Assembly (NCBI RefSeq): GCF_007744075.1
Contig: NZ_CP036266.1
Coordinates: 6,933,248 to 6,997,247, forward strand
From: Gimesia chilikensis
Lineage (GTDB): Bacteria; Planctomycetota; Planctomycetia; Planctomycetales; Planctomycetaceae
Reading direction: 5' to 3'
Length of the DNA: 64,000 nucleotides
Positions within the stretch are counted from its first letter, which is position 1. The number at the start of each line of letters is the position of its first letter. The notes under the pieces are model-generated. The model made no database searches, had not been told where the DNA came from, and worked only from the letters and a program-made list of their open reading frames with translations. Of the stretch, positions 39,241 through 49,108 are shown piece by piece. Position numbers and translations under genes: made by a program.

Positions 39241-42200
39241 TCAGAGCACCGAAGGAGGCTCGGTCTCAGTCGGCGTCTGCAGTGTAATCCAGTGCAGAAG
39301 CGTTTTCGCGAGTACTTTGCTGTTGACTGGTTTACTGAGGTAATCATCGCAGCCTGCGTCGAGGCACTTCTGTCGATCTTCGGCCATGGCGTGCGCAGTG
39401 AGTGCTACGATGGGTAGTTTTGCACCTTCGGCACGAAGCGTTCTGGCCAGAGTGTAGCCATCCATTTCAGGCATCTGCATGTCTGTCAGTAGAAGCTGAT
39501 AGGGTTGTCCTGCCTGTTCGGCTTCCTGAAACTTGCGCAGTGCAATCGCTCCATTGTCGGCGACATCGACTTCGGCCCCTTTCTTCTTGAGCAGGAAAGA
39601 AATCAGCCGCTGATTGTCGGGACCATCTTCAGCGAGCAGTATACGAGTACCTGCGGGAAGTGCGAGCGGTGCGGGTGATGTTTTATGCTCAGTCTGTTCG
39701 GGCTCATCCTGAAAACGAGAGGTGCTATACCTGGTTTCGTCGACGGTCTCTATGGGAAGTAGCAGACGAAAACAGGTTCCGGTTCCTTGCCTGGTCCAGA
39801 CAAGCGAGACCTCACCATTCATCAGTCGAGCCAGTTTCCGTGAAATCACCAGCCCCAGCCCGGTTCCTCCATGCTGCCGAGTGACTGAGGTATCGGCCTG
39901 GGAAAAGGCATTGAATATTTTCTCTGCCTGAGCGGGAGACATCCCGGGACCGGTATCCTGAATGTCGAATTGCAGAAACGATATATCGCCCTGCTGAGAC
40001 AGTTCTACAATGAGTTGAATCTGTCCCTGCTCAGTAAATTTGACTGCATTCCCGACCAGATTCATCAGGATTTGACGCAGTCGTGTGGGATCACTTTTGA
40101 TGAGATCGGGAATCGGATTCTGAATCCGTGTCACCATCTCCACTCCCTTTTCCGTCGCCGGGGGACGCAGCAGACTCTCGATATGATCCAGAATGTGGAA
40201 CACCTGGGTTGTTGTGTAATCGAGTTGGACTTTCTGGGCTTCAATCTTGGAGAGATCCAGAATGTCGTTAATAACGGTCAGCAGATGGTTGCCGGCCTCC
40301 TGGATAGTATTCACTGCCTGATCCCGTTTTCGCGGTGATGTTGAGAACTCTGAATCATTTTTCAGCAGATCGGCATATCCCAGAATCGCCGTTAGAGGCG
40401 TGCGGATTTCGTGGCTCATGTTAGCCAGGAATTCGCTTTTACTTTGAGACGCTGCCAGCGCTGCTTCCTGTGCCTGTTTGAGTTCGGTGATGTCGTTTCG
40501 AATCGCGAGATAGCCCGTAGGATTTCCTTCTCCGTCCTTCATCGTCGCGATTGTCGTATCGACCCAGTAGGGCTCACCATTTTTACGCCGATTACAGATT
40601 TCCCCCTGCCACATGCCTTCCGCGGCAATGGTGCGAAACACCTCTTTCCAGAATTCCCGGGAATGAGTTCCAGAATTAACGATGCTGTGTGTCTGCCCGA
40701 TGGATTCTGCTTCGGTATAACCACTGACTTTGCAGAACATTTCATTCACGTGACGGATAGTACCATTCAGGTCGGTCTCAGCCACAATCGCATGCTGATC
40801 CAGCACTTTCAGGCAGAGTTCCAGCCGCACTGTTGCTTCTCTGAGCGACTTCTCCAAAACAATACGATCGGAAATATCTACGAGTACATTTACCGCACCA
40901 GTGAGTTCCCCCTCGAAATTGAACAGCGGACTGACATGTGCCAGCGCGGTCTTGCGACTGCCGTCCTCAGACTCAACTACGATCTCACCACCGTGAAGAG
41001 TTTTCCCAGTGTTCAGAGCAAGTGCCATCCAGCATTTCTCATGCGGAATCGGACTTCCATCAGTGCCGAATAATTTAAACGAACCACAGAACCGGTCATT
41101 CGGATTTTCGATCTGTGGTTCCCGCCCCCAGAAATCGGCTGCTGCCTGGTTGTAATAGGTAATCAGTCCCTGGGTATTACACGTATATGCAGCGACAGGC
41201 AGGGCATCAATCAGGCGGCGGATTTTTTCCCGGCTGTCCAACAGTTCCTGTTCCGCCTGCTTGCGCTCCGTAATATCATTTTCGATGGCCATGAAACCGG
41301 TCAGTTTGCCATCGGCGTCCAGGATCGGATCAACTTTAAGATGCACCCAGTATTCTGCTCCTGACTTGTGATAGTTAATCAGTTCTGTTTCGAAGCTCTC
41401 TCCTGCGCTAATCTTTCGCGACATGTACTCGATCACCCGGGAATCCGTTTTTTCTCCCTGGAGCATCGCCCCAGGGCACTGCCCCATTACCTCTTCGAGA
41501 CTATAGCCGGTGATCTGTGTAAACCGGTCATTGACCCATTCCACATGTCCCTGGGCATCGGTGATCACAACACCATTCGTCGACTTACTGACTGCCGTTG
41601 CCAGTCGCGACAGTTGTTTTTCATTCTGTTTCTGTAGAGTAACGTCGATGCCGACTCCAAGGAAGCCTTCGATTTGCTGATACTGATCGCGAATCGCTGT
41701 CACCGTCAGTTCAACGGTTCGATGACTGCCGTCTTTACAGACATAAGTCCATTCACGCTTGTCAGAATCTCCCTGTTGCGCCAGTGCGATAAAGGTTTCA
41801 AAATTTTCAATCTTACGTCCGAGTGCAGTAGTCAATTCCCGGGCATGTTCTTCAATTTCTTCTGCAAGATGAAAAAATTCGGGAGTCTGAATGCCAATCA
41901 TTTCCCTGGCTGAATACCCCAGCAACTGCTCGGCTCCGGGACTGAACAGCGTGATAATCCCCTCGGGATCGGTGGCAATGATGGAGACTTCCGTAGCCGC
42001 CCGGATGACGCCATCCAGATGCGCACGCGAAGTGTATTCGTCATACTGCAGGAGTAGAAAATCCGCTTCGCGCTGCTTTTCTTCCGTAATATCCTGAAAA
42101 GCACCCACCAGGCGTACGGGGTTCCCCTGTTCGTATTCCAGTTCCCCCTGGGCTCTCACCCAGATATGTCGCCCTTTCGCTGTAATGAAGGGGAGCTTGA

Positions 42201-43545
42201 GATCCCAGGACTGCCCGGTTTCGATCGATCGTTCCAGCGCACTTTGCAAAACGGGACGTGCCTCAGGTGCATAAAAACTGTACGCAGTCTCGATGGAAGG
42301 ACGATATCCCGGCTCGACTTCATGGATCGCATACGTCTCCTGGGTCCAGAACAATTCCCGCGTTTCGAGATCCAGGTGCCAACCACCGATCTTAGCGACT
42401 TCGCCAACACGTGATAACAGCTTTTCACTCTGGTTGAGCTGCATCTTCGTCAGCTGATAATCATGAATGTCTTCGACGGTTCCGATCAGGGTCCGCTGCC
42501 CCTCCCGTTCTCCGTTCAAGGCCTGGGCCTGGATTCGCACCCAGCGGGAGAACCCCAGTTGATTCCGGGTGCGAACTTTAAGATCGATTGGTTTACTTTC
42601 CTGCAAATGTCGCTCTATCGCTGCTTCCCAGGATTCTCTGTTTCCCGCCCCCAGATGATTGAGAAATACTTCATACTGAGCGAGGGGAAACTCTGACTCT
42701 GCTGTGTAGCCGAACACGCGCCAGAATGATTTGGAGCACCAGAATTCATTGGTCTGCTCAGTCCAGGACCAGGTTTCATGAAAGGAAGCCGAGATTGACG
42801 CAGCCAGTTGGGATTGATTGCTTTTCAGATTCTGTATGCGTAAATCGAGATCCGTTTCTCTCTTGTCCAGGCTGTCCTTTCGCTTTCGGACACGGGTCAA
42901 CAGATAGAAACTGGCTGCATAGGCTGTGACTGGCAATACCAGCCAGAAAAACCAGTGATGCGAAACAGAAGCCGCCTGGCCTGTCTGCGCCTGGTCAGCA
43001 TCAGGTAAGACAGACTGAAATTTCACCAGCAGGGGCATCAATTTCTGCTCGCTGGTGAGAACCCGAGGCAACATGGCCTCGGGACTCTGTTGCCCCGACA
43101 GCACTTTAAGAACGTCTGCTGTAATCTGCTCAAAGAGAGGGCTGATTTGCCTATCAAGCTTCGAGGCAGCGGAAGCGGAGCCTGCCACCGTCTGACTGAG
43201 CTGATGACGCTGAGCATTCCACTGATTTAATAATTCGTCCAGTCGCTGATAGCTACTGGCAGCCTGCTTCGGGTTACTCAACAACAGCAGATGCTTGACG
43301 ATTTCTGCAGTCTGGACCTGAAGTTGACTGACCGTCTGTCGTTGCTGTATCGCAGTCGCGGATTCGGAAGCTGACTGCGGTATGATTGACTGCTTCTGAA
43401 ACAGAACCAGTACCAGAACCAGGAAAAAGCTGGCGAGAGCAGCCTGTAGAAAAGGCGTTCGAACAGCATTTTCCCACCCGGAAACCTTGACACGGGCCTG
43501 GATTGAGTCACCGACATTTGAGTCAGAACTAAAACTATGATGCAT
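39241..43545 (-). CDS. Hybrid histidine kinase with six PAS domains and a receiver
   Basis: 1434-residue membrane sensor. Two transmembrane segments (about 32-49 and 203-225) bracket a periplasmic helical domain. Six PAS/PAC modules follow, recognisable by endings such as GTVEDIHDYQ, GAFQDITEEKQ, GVGIDVTLQ, AIENDITERK, NVLVDISDR and AIRNDITELKQ. The HisKA box is FLANMSHEIRTPLTAILGYADLL, and the ATPase has LVGNAVKFTE, DTGPGMS and GGTGLGLVISRKL. The C-terminal receiver has phospho-acceptor Asp in LLTDMQMPEMDGY and the Lys of YLSKPVN. No partner response regulator or output gene lies next to it, so the target is unknown. PAS signals (redox, light, ligand) cannot be told from sequence. Confidence 0.93.
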   Translation of the reverse strand: MHHSFSSDSNVGDSIQARVKVSGWENAVRTPFLQAALASFFLVLVLVLFQKQSIIPQSASESATAIQQRQTVSQLQVQTAEIVKHLLLLSNPKQAASSYQRLDELLNQWNAQRHQLSQTVAGSASAASKLDRQISPLFEQITADVLKVLSGQQSPEAMLPRVLTSEQKLMPLLVKFQSVLPDADQAQTGQAASVSHHWFFWLVLPVTAYAASFYLLTRVRKRKDSLDKRETDLDLRIQNLKSNQSQLAASISASFHETWSWTEQTNEFWCSKSFWRVFGYTAESEFPLAQYEVFLNHLGAGNRESWEAAIERHLQESKPIDLKVRTRNQLGFSRWVRIQAQALNGEREGQRTLIGTVEDIHDYQLTKMQLNQSEKLLSRVGEVAKIGGWHLDLETRELFWTQETYAIHEVEPGYRPSIETAYSFYAPEARPVLQSALERSIETGQSWDLKLPFITAKGRHIWVRAQGELEYEQGNPVRLVGAFQDITEEKQREADFLLLQYDEYTSRAHLDGVIRAATEVSIIATDPEGIITLFSPGAEQLLGYSAREMIGIQTPEFFHLAEEIEEHARELTTALGRKIENFETFIALAQQGDSDKREWTYVCKDGSHRTVELTVTAIRDQYQQIEGFLGVGIDVTLQKQNEKQLSRLATAVSKSTNGVVITDAQGHVEWVNDRFTQITGYSLEEVMGQCPGAMLQGEKTDSRVIEYMSRKISAGESFETELINYHKSGAEYWVHLKVDPILDADGKLTGFMAIENDITERKQAEQELLDSREKIRRLIDALPVAAYTCNTQGLITYYNQAAADFWGREPQIENPNDRFCGSFKLFGTDGSPIPHEKCWMALALNTGKTLHGGEIVVESEDGSRKTALAHVSPLFNFEGELTGAVNVLVDISDRIVLEKSLREATVRLELCLKVLDQHAIVAETDLNGTIRHVNEMFCKVSGYTEAESIGQTHSIVNSGTHSREFWKEVFRTIAAEGMWQGEICNRRKNGEPYWVDTTIATMKDGEGNPTGYLAIRNDITELKQAQEAALAASQSKSEFLANMSHEIRTPLTAILGYADLLKNDSEFSTSPRKRDQAVNTIQEAGNHLLTVINDILDLSKIEAQKVQLDYTTTQVFHILDHIESLLRPPATEKGVEMVTRIQNPIPDLIKSDPTRLRQILMNLVGNAVKFTEQGQIQLIVELSQQGDISFLQFDIQDTGPGMSPAQAEKIFNAFSQADTSVTRQHGGTGLGLVISRKLARLMNGEVSLVWTRQGTGTCFRLLLPIETVDETRYSTSRFQDEPEQTEHKTSPAPLALPAGTRILLAEDGPDNQRLISFLLKKKGAEVDVADNGAIALRKFQEAEQAGQPYQLLLTDMQMPEMDGYTLARTLRAEGAKLPIVALTAHAMAEDRQKCLDAGCDDYLSKPVNSKVLAKTLLHWITLQTPTETEPPSVL

Positions 43546-44016
43546 GGTTGATAATCAAGGAATTACAGACAGATGACGACAGACCATTTCTCTAAGTGGC
43601 GAATCAGAAGGGAGGTCAGTTATTTCCTGAAGTTACAGTGGGGATCCCTATCATTTACTTTCGTCCCTGAAATTAAGCTGAGATGATAAAAACAGAGAAC
43701 TTGAAACCCGTGACTGTTATGTCTGCTGGCAGGATTCTGTTGAATTTCTCTGCTGACACAGTTTCTCTGAAAAGTGCCTGAGGGATTCACCTGCAATTGA
43801 TGCTAAACGAAAGAATATGCTCCTCAGCTTCAGGCTTTCAGATTCATGGTTTTTTCATTGGTATTATTAAATGAGCCGTCTAGAATAAAGCAAATCTGTA
43901 CATCTCGTACGAGTTCAAAACAAAAGGCCTCTCAAAAGAATTGTTTATCATAAGCAATCCTCCGAACTTGCACTTGAGACGTTTTTCAAATCCAATCATC
44001 TCAGGGAGAATCCGCC
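43546..44016. other. 471-bp intergenic region
   Basis: Divergent promoter region between the hybrid kinase and the arylsulfatase, noticeably AT-rich in its right half. A ribosome site (AGGGAGA) precedes the arylsulfatase ATG. I see no RNA gene, repeat or convincing operator in it. Confidence 0.5.
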
Positions 44017-45588
44017 ATGAAGAGTTTATGCCGCTGGGGATCAATGGCTTTATTGATCTGTGCCACGCTGGTGACTCAAACTTTTGCCCAGCAGAACAGT
44101 TCCTCCAGGAAAAAACCAAATATTCTGGTCATTTTCGGTGACGACATCGGTCAGACCAATGTTTCTGCCTACACAATGGGACTGGTGGGTTACCGCACGC
44201 CCAACATCGATCGAATCGCCCGGGAAGGGGTGATCTTTACCGACTATTATGCGGAGCAGAGCTGTACTGCAGGACGCTCAACATTCATTACCGGGCAGTG
44301 CAGCTACCGCACGGGGCTGTCGAAAGTGGGCCTGCCTGGTGCGGATCTGGGATTACAAGCCGAAGACCCGACCCTGGCAGAACTACTGAAACCGCTGGGC
44401 TATGCGACCGGGCAGTTCGGAAAAAACCACCTCGGTGACAAGGACGAATTCCTGCCTACGAATCATGGGTTCGATGAATTCCTGGGAAATCTATATCACC
44501 TGAATGCAGAAGAAGAACCCGAAAATCGCAACTATCCGCGGGATCCCGAATTCCGCAAGAAATTTGGTCCGCGGGGTGTGATCAAATCCAGTGCGGACGG
44601 CAAAATCGAAGACACCGGTCCCCTGACGAAAAAGCGAATGGAGACAGTGGATGAAGAAACTTCGTCTGCAGCCATTGATTTCATTGAACGCCAGACCAAA
44701 GCAGAAAAGCCCTTCTTCTGCTGGTGGAACTCGACCCGCATGCACTTCCGGACGCACGTCAAAGAAGAACACCGCGATCAGCCAGGGCTGACTGCTCGCA
44801 CGGAATATGCAGACGGGATGATTGAGCACGACAAACAGGTGGGAACACTGCTCAAGAAACTGGACGAACTGGGAATTGCGGACAATACGATTGTAATCTA
44901 CACGACCGACAACGGGCCGCATAAAAACTCCTGGCCCGATGCGGGATTAAGCCCCTTCCGGAACGAGAAGAATTCGAACTGGGAAGGTGCCTTCCGGGTG
45001 CCCTGCGTGATTCGCTGGCCGGGCAAAATCAAGGCTGGTACAGTCTCTAATGAGATTGTGAGCGGCATGGACTGGCTGCCGACTCTGATGGCCGCTGCCG
45101 GTGACAGCAATATCAAAGAGGAGCTTTTGAAAGGGCATCGCGCGGGGAATAAGACTTACAAGGTCCATCTGGACGGGTACAATATCCTGCCTTACCTGAC
45201 CGGCAAAGAAAAGAAATCGCCGCGCAGGTCATTCTTCTACTTTAACGACGACAGCCAACTGGTCGGACTGCGGTTCGAGAACTGGAAGCTGGTCTTCCTG
45301 GAACAGCGTGCCCGGGGGACCCTCAAAGTCTGGGCGGAGCCTTTCACGCCGCTGCGTCTGCCGTTAATGTTTGATTTGCGAGCTGATCCGTACGAGCAGG
45401 CCAATATCACGTCGAATACGTATTATGACTGGTTGCTCGACCATGCCTTCCTGCTGGTTCCCGCGCAGCAATACGCGGGTAACTTCCTGGAAACCTTTAA
45501 AGAGTTTCCTCCGCGTCAGAAACCGGCTTCCTTCAATCTGGATGAAGTGGCCAAAAAACTGCAGGAAGGGACCGGCGGGGCTCAATAA
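44017..45588 (+). CDS. Arylsulfatase (formylglycine-dependent)
   Basis: 523-residue exported sulfatase. Signal peptide (ALLICATLVTQTFAQ) then the metal site ILVIFGDDIGQTNVSAYTMG. The modified Cys lies in EQSCTAGRSTFITGQ, a C-x-A-x-R variant of the sulfatase signature. GQFGKNHLGDKDEFLPTNHGFDEF carries the active-site Lys/His, and VIYTTDNGPHKNSWPDAG the second metal block. Long arylsulfatases of this type usually include TPFRNEKNSNWEGAFRVP-like segments, as here (SPFRNEKNSNWEGAFRVP). The formylglycine-generating enzyme is not in the window. A strong terminator follows. Confidence 0.93.
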   Translation: MKSLCRWGSMALLICATLVTQTFAQQNSSSRKKPNILVIFGDDIGQTNVSAYTMGLVGYRTPNIDRIAREGVIFTDYYAEQSCTAGRSTFITGQCSYRTGLSKVGLPGADLGLQAEDPTLAELLKPLGYATGQFGKNHLGDKDEFLPTNHGFDEFLGNLYHLNAEEEPENRNYPRDPEFRKKFGPRGVIKSSADGKIEDTGPLTKKRMETVDEETSSAAIDFIERQTKAEKPFFCWWNSTRMHFRTHVKEEHRDQPGLTARTEYADGMIEHDKQVGTLLKKLDELGIADNTIVIYTTDNGPHKNSWPDAGLSPFRNEKNSNWEGAFRVPCVIRWPGKIKAGTVSNEIVSGMDWLPTLMAAAGDSNIKEELLKGHRAGNKTYKVHLDGYNILPYLTGKEKKSPRRSFFYFNDDSQLVGLRFENWKLVFLEQRARGTLKVWAEPFTPLRLPLMFDLRADPYEQANITSNTYYDWLLDHAFLLVPAQQYAGNFLETFKEFPPRQKPASFNLDEVAKKLQEGTGGAQ

Positions 45589-45620
45589 GCTCGCCTTACC
45601 AGTCTGTTGATATTACACTC

Positions 45621-45662
45621 AAAGCGGAGCGTCCACACGAGGCGTTCCGCTTTGTTTTCTTT
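45621..45662 (+). terminator. Rho-independent terminator after arylsulfatase
   Basis: Eleven-base stem AAAGCGGAGCG / CGTTCCGCTTT (one G-T wobble), 11-nt loop, followed by a T-rich tail (GTTTTCTTT). It separates the sulfatase from the MoxR operon. Confidence 0.8.
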
Positions 45663-45713
45663 GCCAGCAGGTAGTATCCAGGATGCTGCCAGACTCTGAT
45701 TGAAGGAACGTGC

Positions 45714-46673
45714 ATGAATCCGCGTGAATCGATTCTGCAAATCTCGGAATCAATGAATGCCGCTATTCTGGGGCAGGAAGCTGTGGTGGAACGGCTGCTG
45801 ATTGCCCTTCTGGCGGATGGTCATGTGTTGCTGGAAGGCTTACCCGGCACGGCAAAAACGCGATCGATCAAAACGCTGTCGAGTCTCATCGAAAGTCAGT
45901 TCAGTCGCGTGCAGTTTACCCCCGACCTGCTGCCTTCGGATGTGACGGGCTCGGAAATCTACCGCGAACAGAACGCGACGTTCGAGTTTCAGCAAGGGCC
46001 TGTGTTTGGGAACCTGGTTCTGGCGGATGAGATCAATCGTGCCCCGGCGAAGGTGCAGTCTTCACTCCTGGAAGCGATGGAGGAACGCCAGGTCACCGTG
46101 GCGGGCAAGACGCATCGACTGCCGAACCTGTTTCTGGTGCTGGCGACCCAGAACCCGATTGAACAGGAAGGGACTTACCCGTTGCCCGAGGCACAGATGG
46201 ACCGGTTCCTGCTCTATGTGAATGTGGATTATCCCATCGGTGAGAATGAGCTGGCGATCATGCGGCTGGTACGCCAGGAAAAAGCGGCTGCAGTAAAAAA
46301 GTTACCGGTTCCCATTTCGCAGGACGTGATTTTCGAGGCCAGGAAGCAGGTATTTGAAATCCACGTGGCGGAAGCGGCGGAACAGTATATCGTCGATCTG
46401 GTGTTGGCCACGCGTAACCCGGAGCGACGGGAGGGGAAACTGGCCAGCTGGATTCGCCTGGGAGCCAGTCCGCGGGGAACGATCGCCCTGGATGCGGCCG
46501 CGCGGGCACATGCCTGGCTGAACAACCAGGACTTTGTCTCGCCGGATAATATTCGTGAGGTGACACCGGCGTGCCTGGCACATCGGGTGCATCTGAGCTA
46601 CGAAGCCGAGGCGGAGGGGGTCTCCCGGACTGATGTGATTGAAGAACTCCTGAAAACGGTCGTTGCCGTCTGA
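45714..46673 (+). CDS. MoxR-type AAA+ ATPase
   Basis: 319-residue cytoplasmic AAA+ ATPase of the MoxR family, thought to act as a chaperone for VWA-domain partners. Walker A is LEGLPGTAKTRSIKTL, Walker B LVLADEINRAPAKVQSSLLEAME, sensor 1 LVLATQNPIEQEGTYPLPEAQMDRF. Length and order match MoxR. It is the first gene of a seven-gene operon (MoxR, DUF58, DUF4381, two VWA, TPR, BatD), the classic Bat arrangement. Confidence 0.95.
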   Translation: MNPRESILQISESMNAAILGQEAVVERLLIALLADGHVLLEGLPGTAKTRSIKTLSSLIESQFSRVQFTPDLLPSDVTGSEIYREQNATFEFQQGPVFGNLVLADEINRAPAKVQSSLLEAMEERQVTVAGKTHRLPNLFLVLATQNPIEQEGTYPLPEAQMDRFLLYVNVDYPIGENELAIMRLVRQEKAAAVKKLPVPISQDVIFEARKQVFEIHVAEAAEQYIVDLVLATRNPERREGKLASWIRLGASPRGTIALDAAARAHAWLNNQDFVSPDNIREVTPACLAHRVHLSYEAEAEGVSRTDVIEELLKTVVAV

Positions 46674-46682
46674 GGTCAGCCG

Positions 46683-47603
46683 ATGAGTGCTGCTGTTTCG
46701 ATTACTCTCGAAGAACTGATTCTGATGAAGGCGGAAGCGCGCGGCTTTTCGCTGCTGCCACGGCAGCCGGTCACTTCGTTGCTGGCGGGGCGACATGCTT
46801 CGCGTCTGCGGGGGCGGGGGCTAACGTTTGAGGAGCTGCGGCACTATCACGAAGGAGACGACGTCCGTTCGATCGACTGGAGGGCGACGGCTCGACTTCG
46901 TTCGCCACACGTGCGGGTCTTCAGTGAAGAGCGGGAACGGCCGGTGCTGTTTGTAGTGGATCAGCGGCTACCCATGTTTTTCGGATCGCGGCGGGCGATG
47001 AAATCGGTAGTGGCAGCTGAACTGGCGGCGTTGGGGGCCTGGCGTTCTCTCGAAGTGGGCGACCGCGTCGGGGGGCTGGTGTTCAACGAAAGTGAAGTCG
47101 TAGAGATCCGGCCGCATCGTAGCCGGACACGTGTGCTGCGGCTGTTTCATGAAATCGTCAACATGAACCAGCGGCTGGCTTCCGAACAGCGCGCGGAAGG
47201 GAGTGTCACTTTAAACAATGCCCTGGAGAAGGCCCTGCATGTGGCGAAGCATGATTGCCTGGTAGTCCTGATCAGTGACCTGGATGGTGCGGATGCGGAA
47301 ACGCGTCGGCTTTCGACTTTGATTTCTGCTCGCAATGATATGCTGGTGGCCGCCGTTTATGATCCGCTGGGGGCCACGCTCTCCGGGGCACCGGGCATGC
47401 TGGCAGCCGACCGGGGAGAACTGTGGGAAATTCCCAGTCACGCTGCCTTTACAGACCAGTTTCGACAGGCCTTCCAGGAACGTGTGGATGAATGGCAGAA
47501 AATCTTTCGTAATCTGAAGGTGCCTGTGATGCCTGTGTCTACGTCACTGCCCGCGGGCCCACAGGTGCTTTCTCTGCTGGGGCACAGGGCGCGACACTCA
47601 TGA
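46683..47603 (+). CDS. DUF58 domain protein
   Basis: 306-residue DUF58 protein with a vWA-like fold. The conserved block FEELRHYHEGDDVRSIDWRATARL begins near residue 49, followed by RVFSEERERPVLFVVDQRLPM, where the MIDAS-like Asp lies in VVDQ. It normally works with the MoxR ATPase just upstream (9-bp gap). No signal peptide. Its stop overlaps the next gene (ATGA). Confidence 0.92.
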   Translation: MSAAVSITLEELILMKAEARGFSLLPRQPVTSLLAGRHASRLRGRGLTFEELRHYHEGDDVRSIDWRATARLRSPHVRVFSEERERPVLFVVDQRLPMFFGSRRAMKSVVAAELAALGAWRSLEVGDRVGGLVFNESEVVEIRPHRSRTRVLRLFHEIVNMNQRLASEQRAEGSVTLNNALEKALHVAKHDCLVVLISDLDGADAETRRLSTLISARNDMLVAAVYDPLGATLSGAPGMLAADRGELWEIPSHAAFTDQFRQAFQERVDEWQKIFRNLKVPVMPVSTSLPAGPQVLSLLGHRARHS

Positions 47604-48067
47604 AAAACGACGCAACCAGCCTGGACCGGATGCACGATATTGTGCTGCCGGATGCAATACCCTGGTGGCCCCCGGCGCCTGGCTGGTACGTGGTGCTGGC
47701 GGCGCTGGGAGGGCTGGTGCTGTATCTGTCGTACCGGGGCTGGCGGCACTGGAAGGCGAATCGCTATCGTCGCCTGGCACTGCGGGAACTGGAACAGGCG
47801 CATTCGGTATTAGAAGTATCTGAACTGTTAAGACGGACGGCGCTGATGGTGGTTCCTCGCGCGGAAGTGGCAGCGCAGACCGGAGCCGCCTGGCCCGGGT
47901 GGCTGGCGTCGCACGCACCTGTCGCAATGGACGAGCAGATTTCCCGGCAATTGACGGTGGGTGTTTACGATGGCTCAACGGATGAGATTGAGAGACTGAA
48001 ACAATATGCCGCTGGCTGGATTCAACAACATCGACTTCCCGAACTGCCGCAGAGGGAATCAAGATAA
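47600..48067 (+). CDS. DUF4381 membrane protein
   Basis: 155-residue protein with one membrane helix (YVVLAALGGLVLYLSY) after a short N-terminal segment containing the family feature DAIPWWPPAPGWY. The remainder is a helical cytoplasmic domain (ALRELEQAHSVLEVSELLRRTALMV; GAAWPGWLASH). Coupled to DUF58 by ATGA and 3 bp before the next VWA gene. Family role is within the Bat/MoxR assembly but undefined. Confidence 0.88.
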   Translation: MKNDATSLDRMHDIVLPDAIPWWPPAPGWYVVLAALGGLVLYLSYRGWRHWKANRYRRLALRELEQAHSVLEVSELLRRTALMVVPRAEVAAQTGAAWPGWLASHAPVAMDEQISRQLTVGVYDGSTDEIERLKQYAAGWIQQHRLPELPQRESR

Positions 48068-48070
48068 AAC

Positions 48071-49108
48071 ATGTTAGCCTTTGCTTATCCCTGGATCTTC
48101 GCTCTCTTGCCGGTGCCCTGGCTGGTGAGATATTTTCTCCCGGCCCGGGAATCGACTGGGGTCGCGGTGCGGGTTCCCTTTGGGGAGCGACTGACGGCCG
48201 TGATGCGGAACCAGGCGCCCGTGGCTGCCGCCGTCAGTCAGTCTCGTCAACTGCTGATACCAGCGCTGATCTGGGGACTGGTGCTATGCGGACTGGCACG
48301 TCCGCAATGGATCGAGCCGCCTGTCGTGAAAGAAGAGCCGACCCGTGATCTGCTGCTACTGGTCGATCTGTCGAGTTCGATGGACGAGAAGGATTTCGTC
48401 AACACGGCCGGCAAGGCGATTACGCGACTGGAAGCAGTGAAAGAGGTATTGGGTGATTTCCTGGTCCGCCGTAAAGGAGACCGGGTGGGACTGGTGGTGT
48501 TTGGTTCCGCCCCGTATCTGCAGGCACCCTTTTCGACCGACCTGTCGCTGGTGCGGACACTGCTCGATGAATGCCAAGTGGGGATGGCGGGGCCGCAGAC
48601 CGCCTTTGGTGATGCGATCGGGTTGGGGGTGAACCTGTTTCAGGAGAGCAAGGTTCCCGCCAAAACCATGATTGCGCTGACGGATGGAAACGATACCAAA
48701 AGCCAGGTTCCGCCTGTGGAGGCTGCCCGGATTGCCGCCCAGAGGGATATCCGGATTCATACCGTGGCGATGGGAGATCCGACGACCGCCGGTGAAGACA
48801 AGCTGGACGCCGAGACATTGAAAGAGGTGGCCCGCGTGGCCCACGGATCTTATTTCTTTGCCGGTGACCGGAAGCAGCTGGAGCAGATTTACCAGGAACT
48901 GGACCAGATCGAAACACGAGAAGTGAAGACGATCAGTCATCGTCCGCGGCGGGATCTGTACTATTATTTTCTGCTGGCGGCGCTGTTTCTATCACTGCTG
49001 GAGAAGGTGCTGGCGGTCTGGCGGGCCCGCAGCGAGACCTCTTTGAAACAAGAAACAGCGGAAGTGCGGGTGAATCCGGCGAGCGGTCAACTGGAGGTGG
49101 TGTCATGA
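48071..49108 (+). CDS. VWA-domain membrane protein, BatA-like
   Basis: 345 aa with an N-terminal membrane segment (FAYPWIFALLPVPWLVRYFL), a second helix near residue 60-78, the VWA domain with an intact MIDAS (LLLVDLSSSMDEKDF: DxSxS; later ALTDGNDTKS) and a C-terminal helix (YYYFLLAALFLSLLEKVLAV). This is the BatA layout: VWA held on the outer face of the membrane between helices. The stop overlaps the next start (ATGATG). Confidence 0.92.
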   Translation: MLAFAYPWIFALLPVPWLVRYFLPARESTGVAVRVPFGERLTAVMRNQAPVAAAVSQSRQLLIPALIWGLVLCGLARPQWIEPPVVKEEPTRDLLLLVDLSSSMDEKDFVNTAGKAITRLEAVKEVLGDFLVRRKGDRVGLVVFGSAPYLQAPFSTDLSLVRTLLDECQVGMAGPQTAFGDAIGLGVNLFQESKVPAKTMIALTDGNDTKSQVPPVEAARIAAQRDIRIHTVAMGDPTTAGEDKLDAETLKEVARVAHGSYFFAGDRKQLEQIYQELDQIETREVKTISHRPRRDLYYYFLLAALFLSLLEKVLAVWRARSETSLKQETAEVRVNPASGQLEVVS

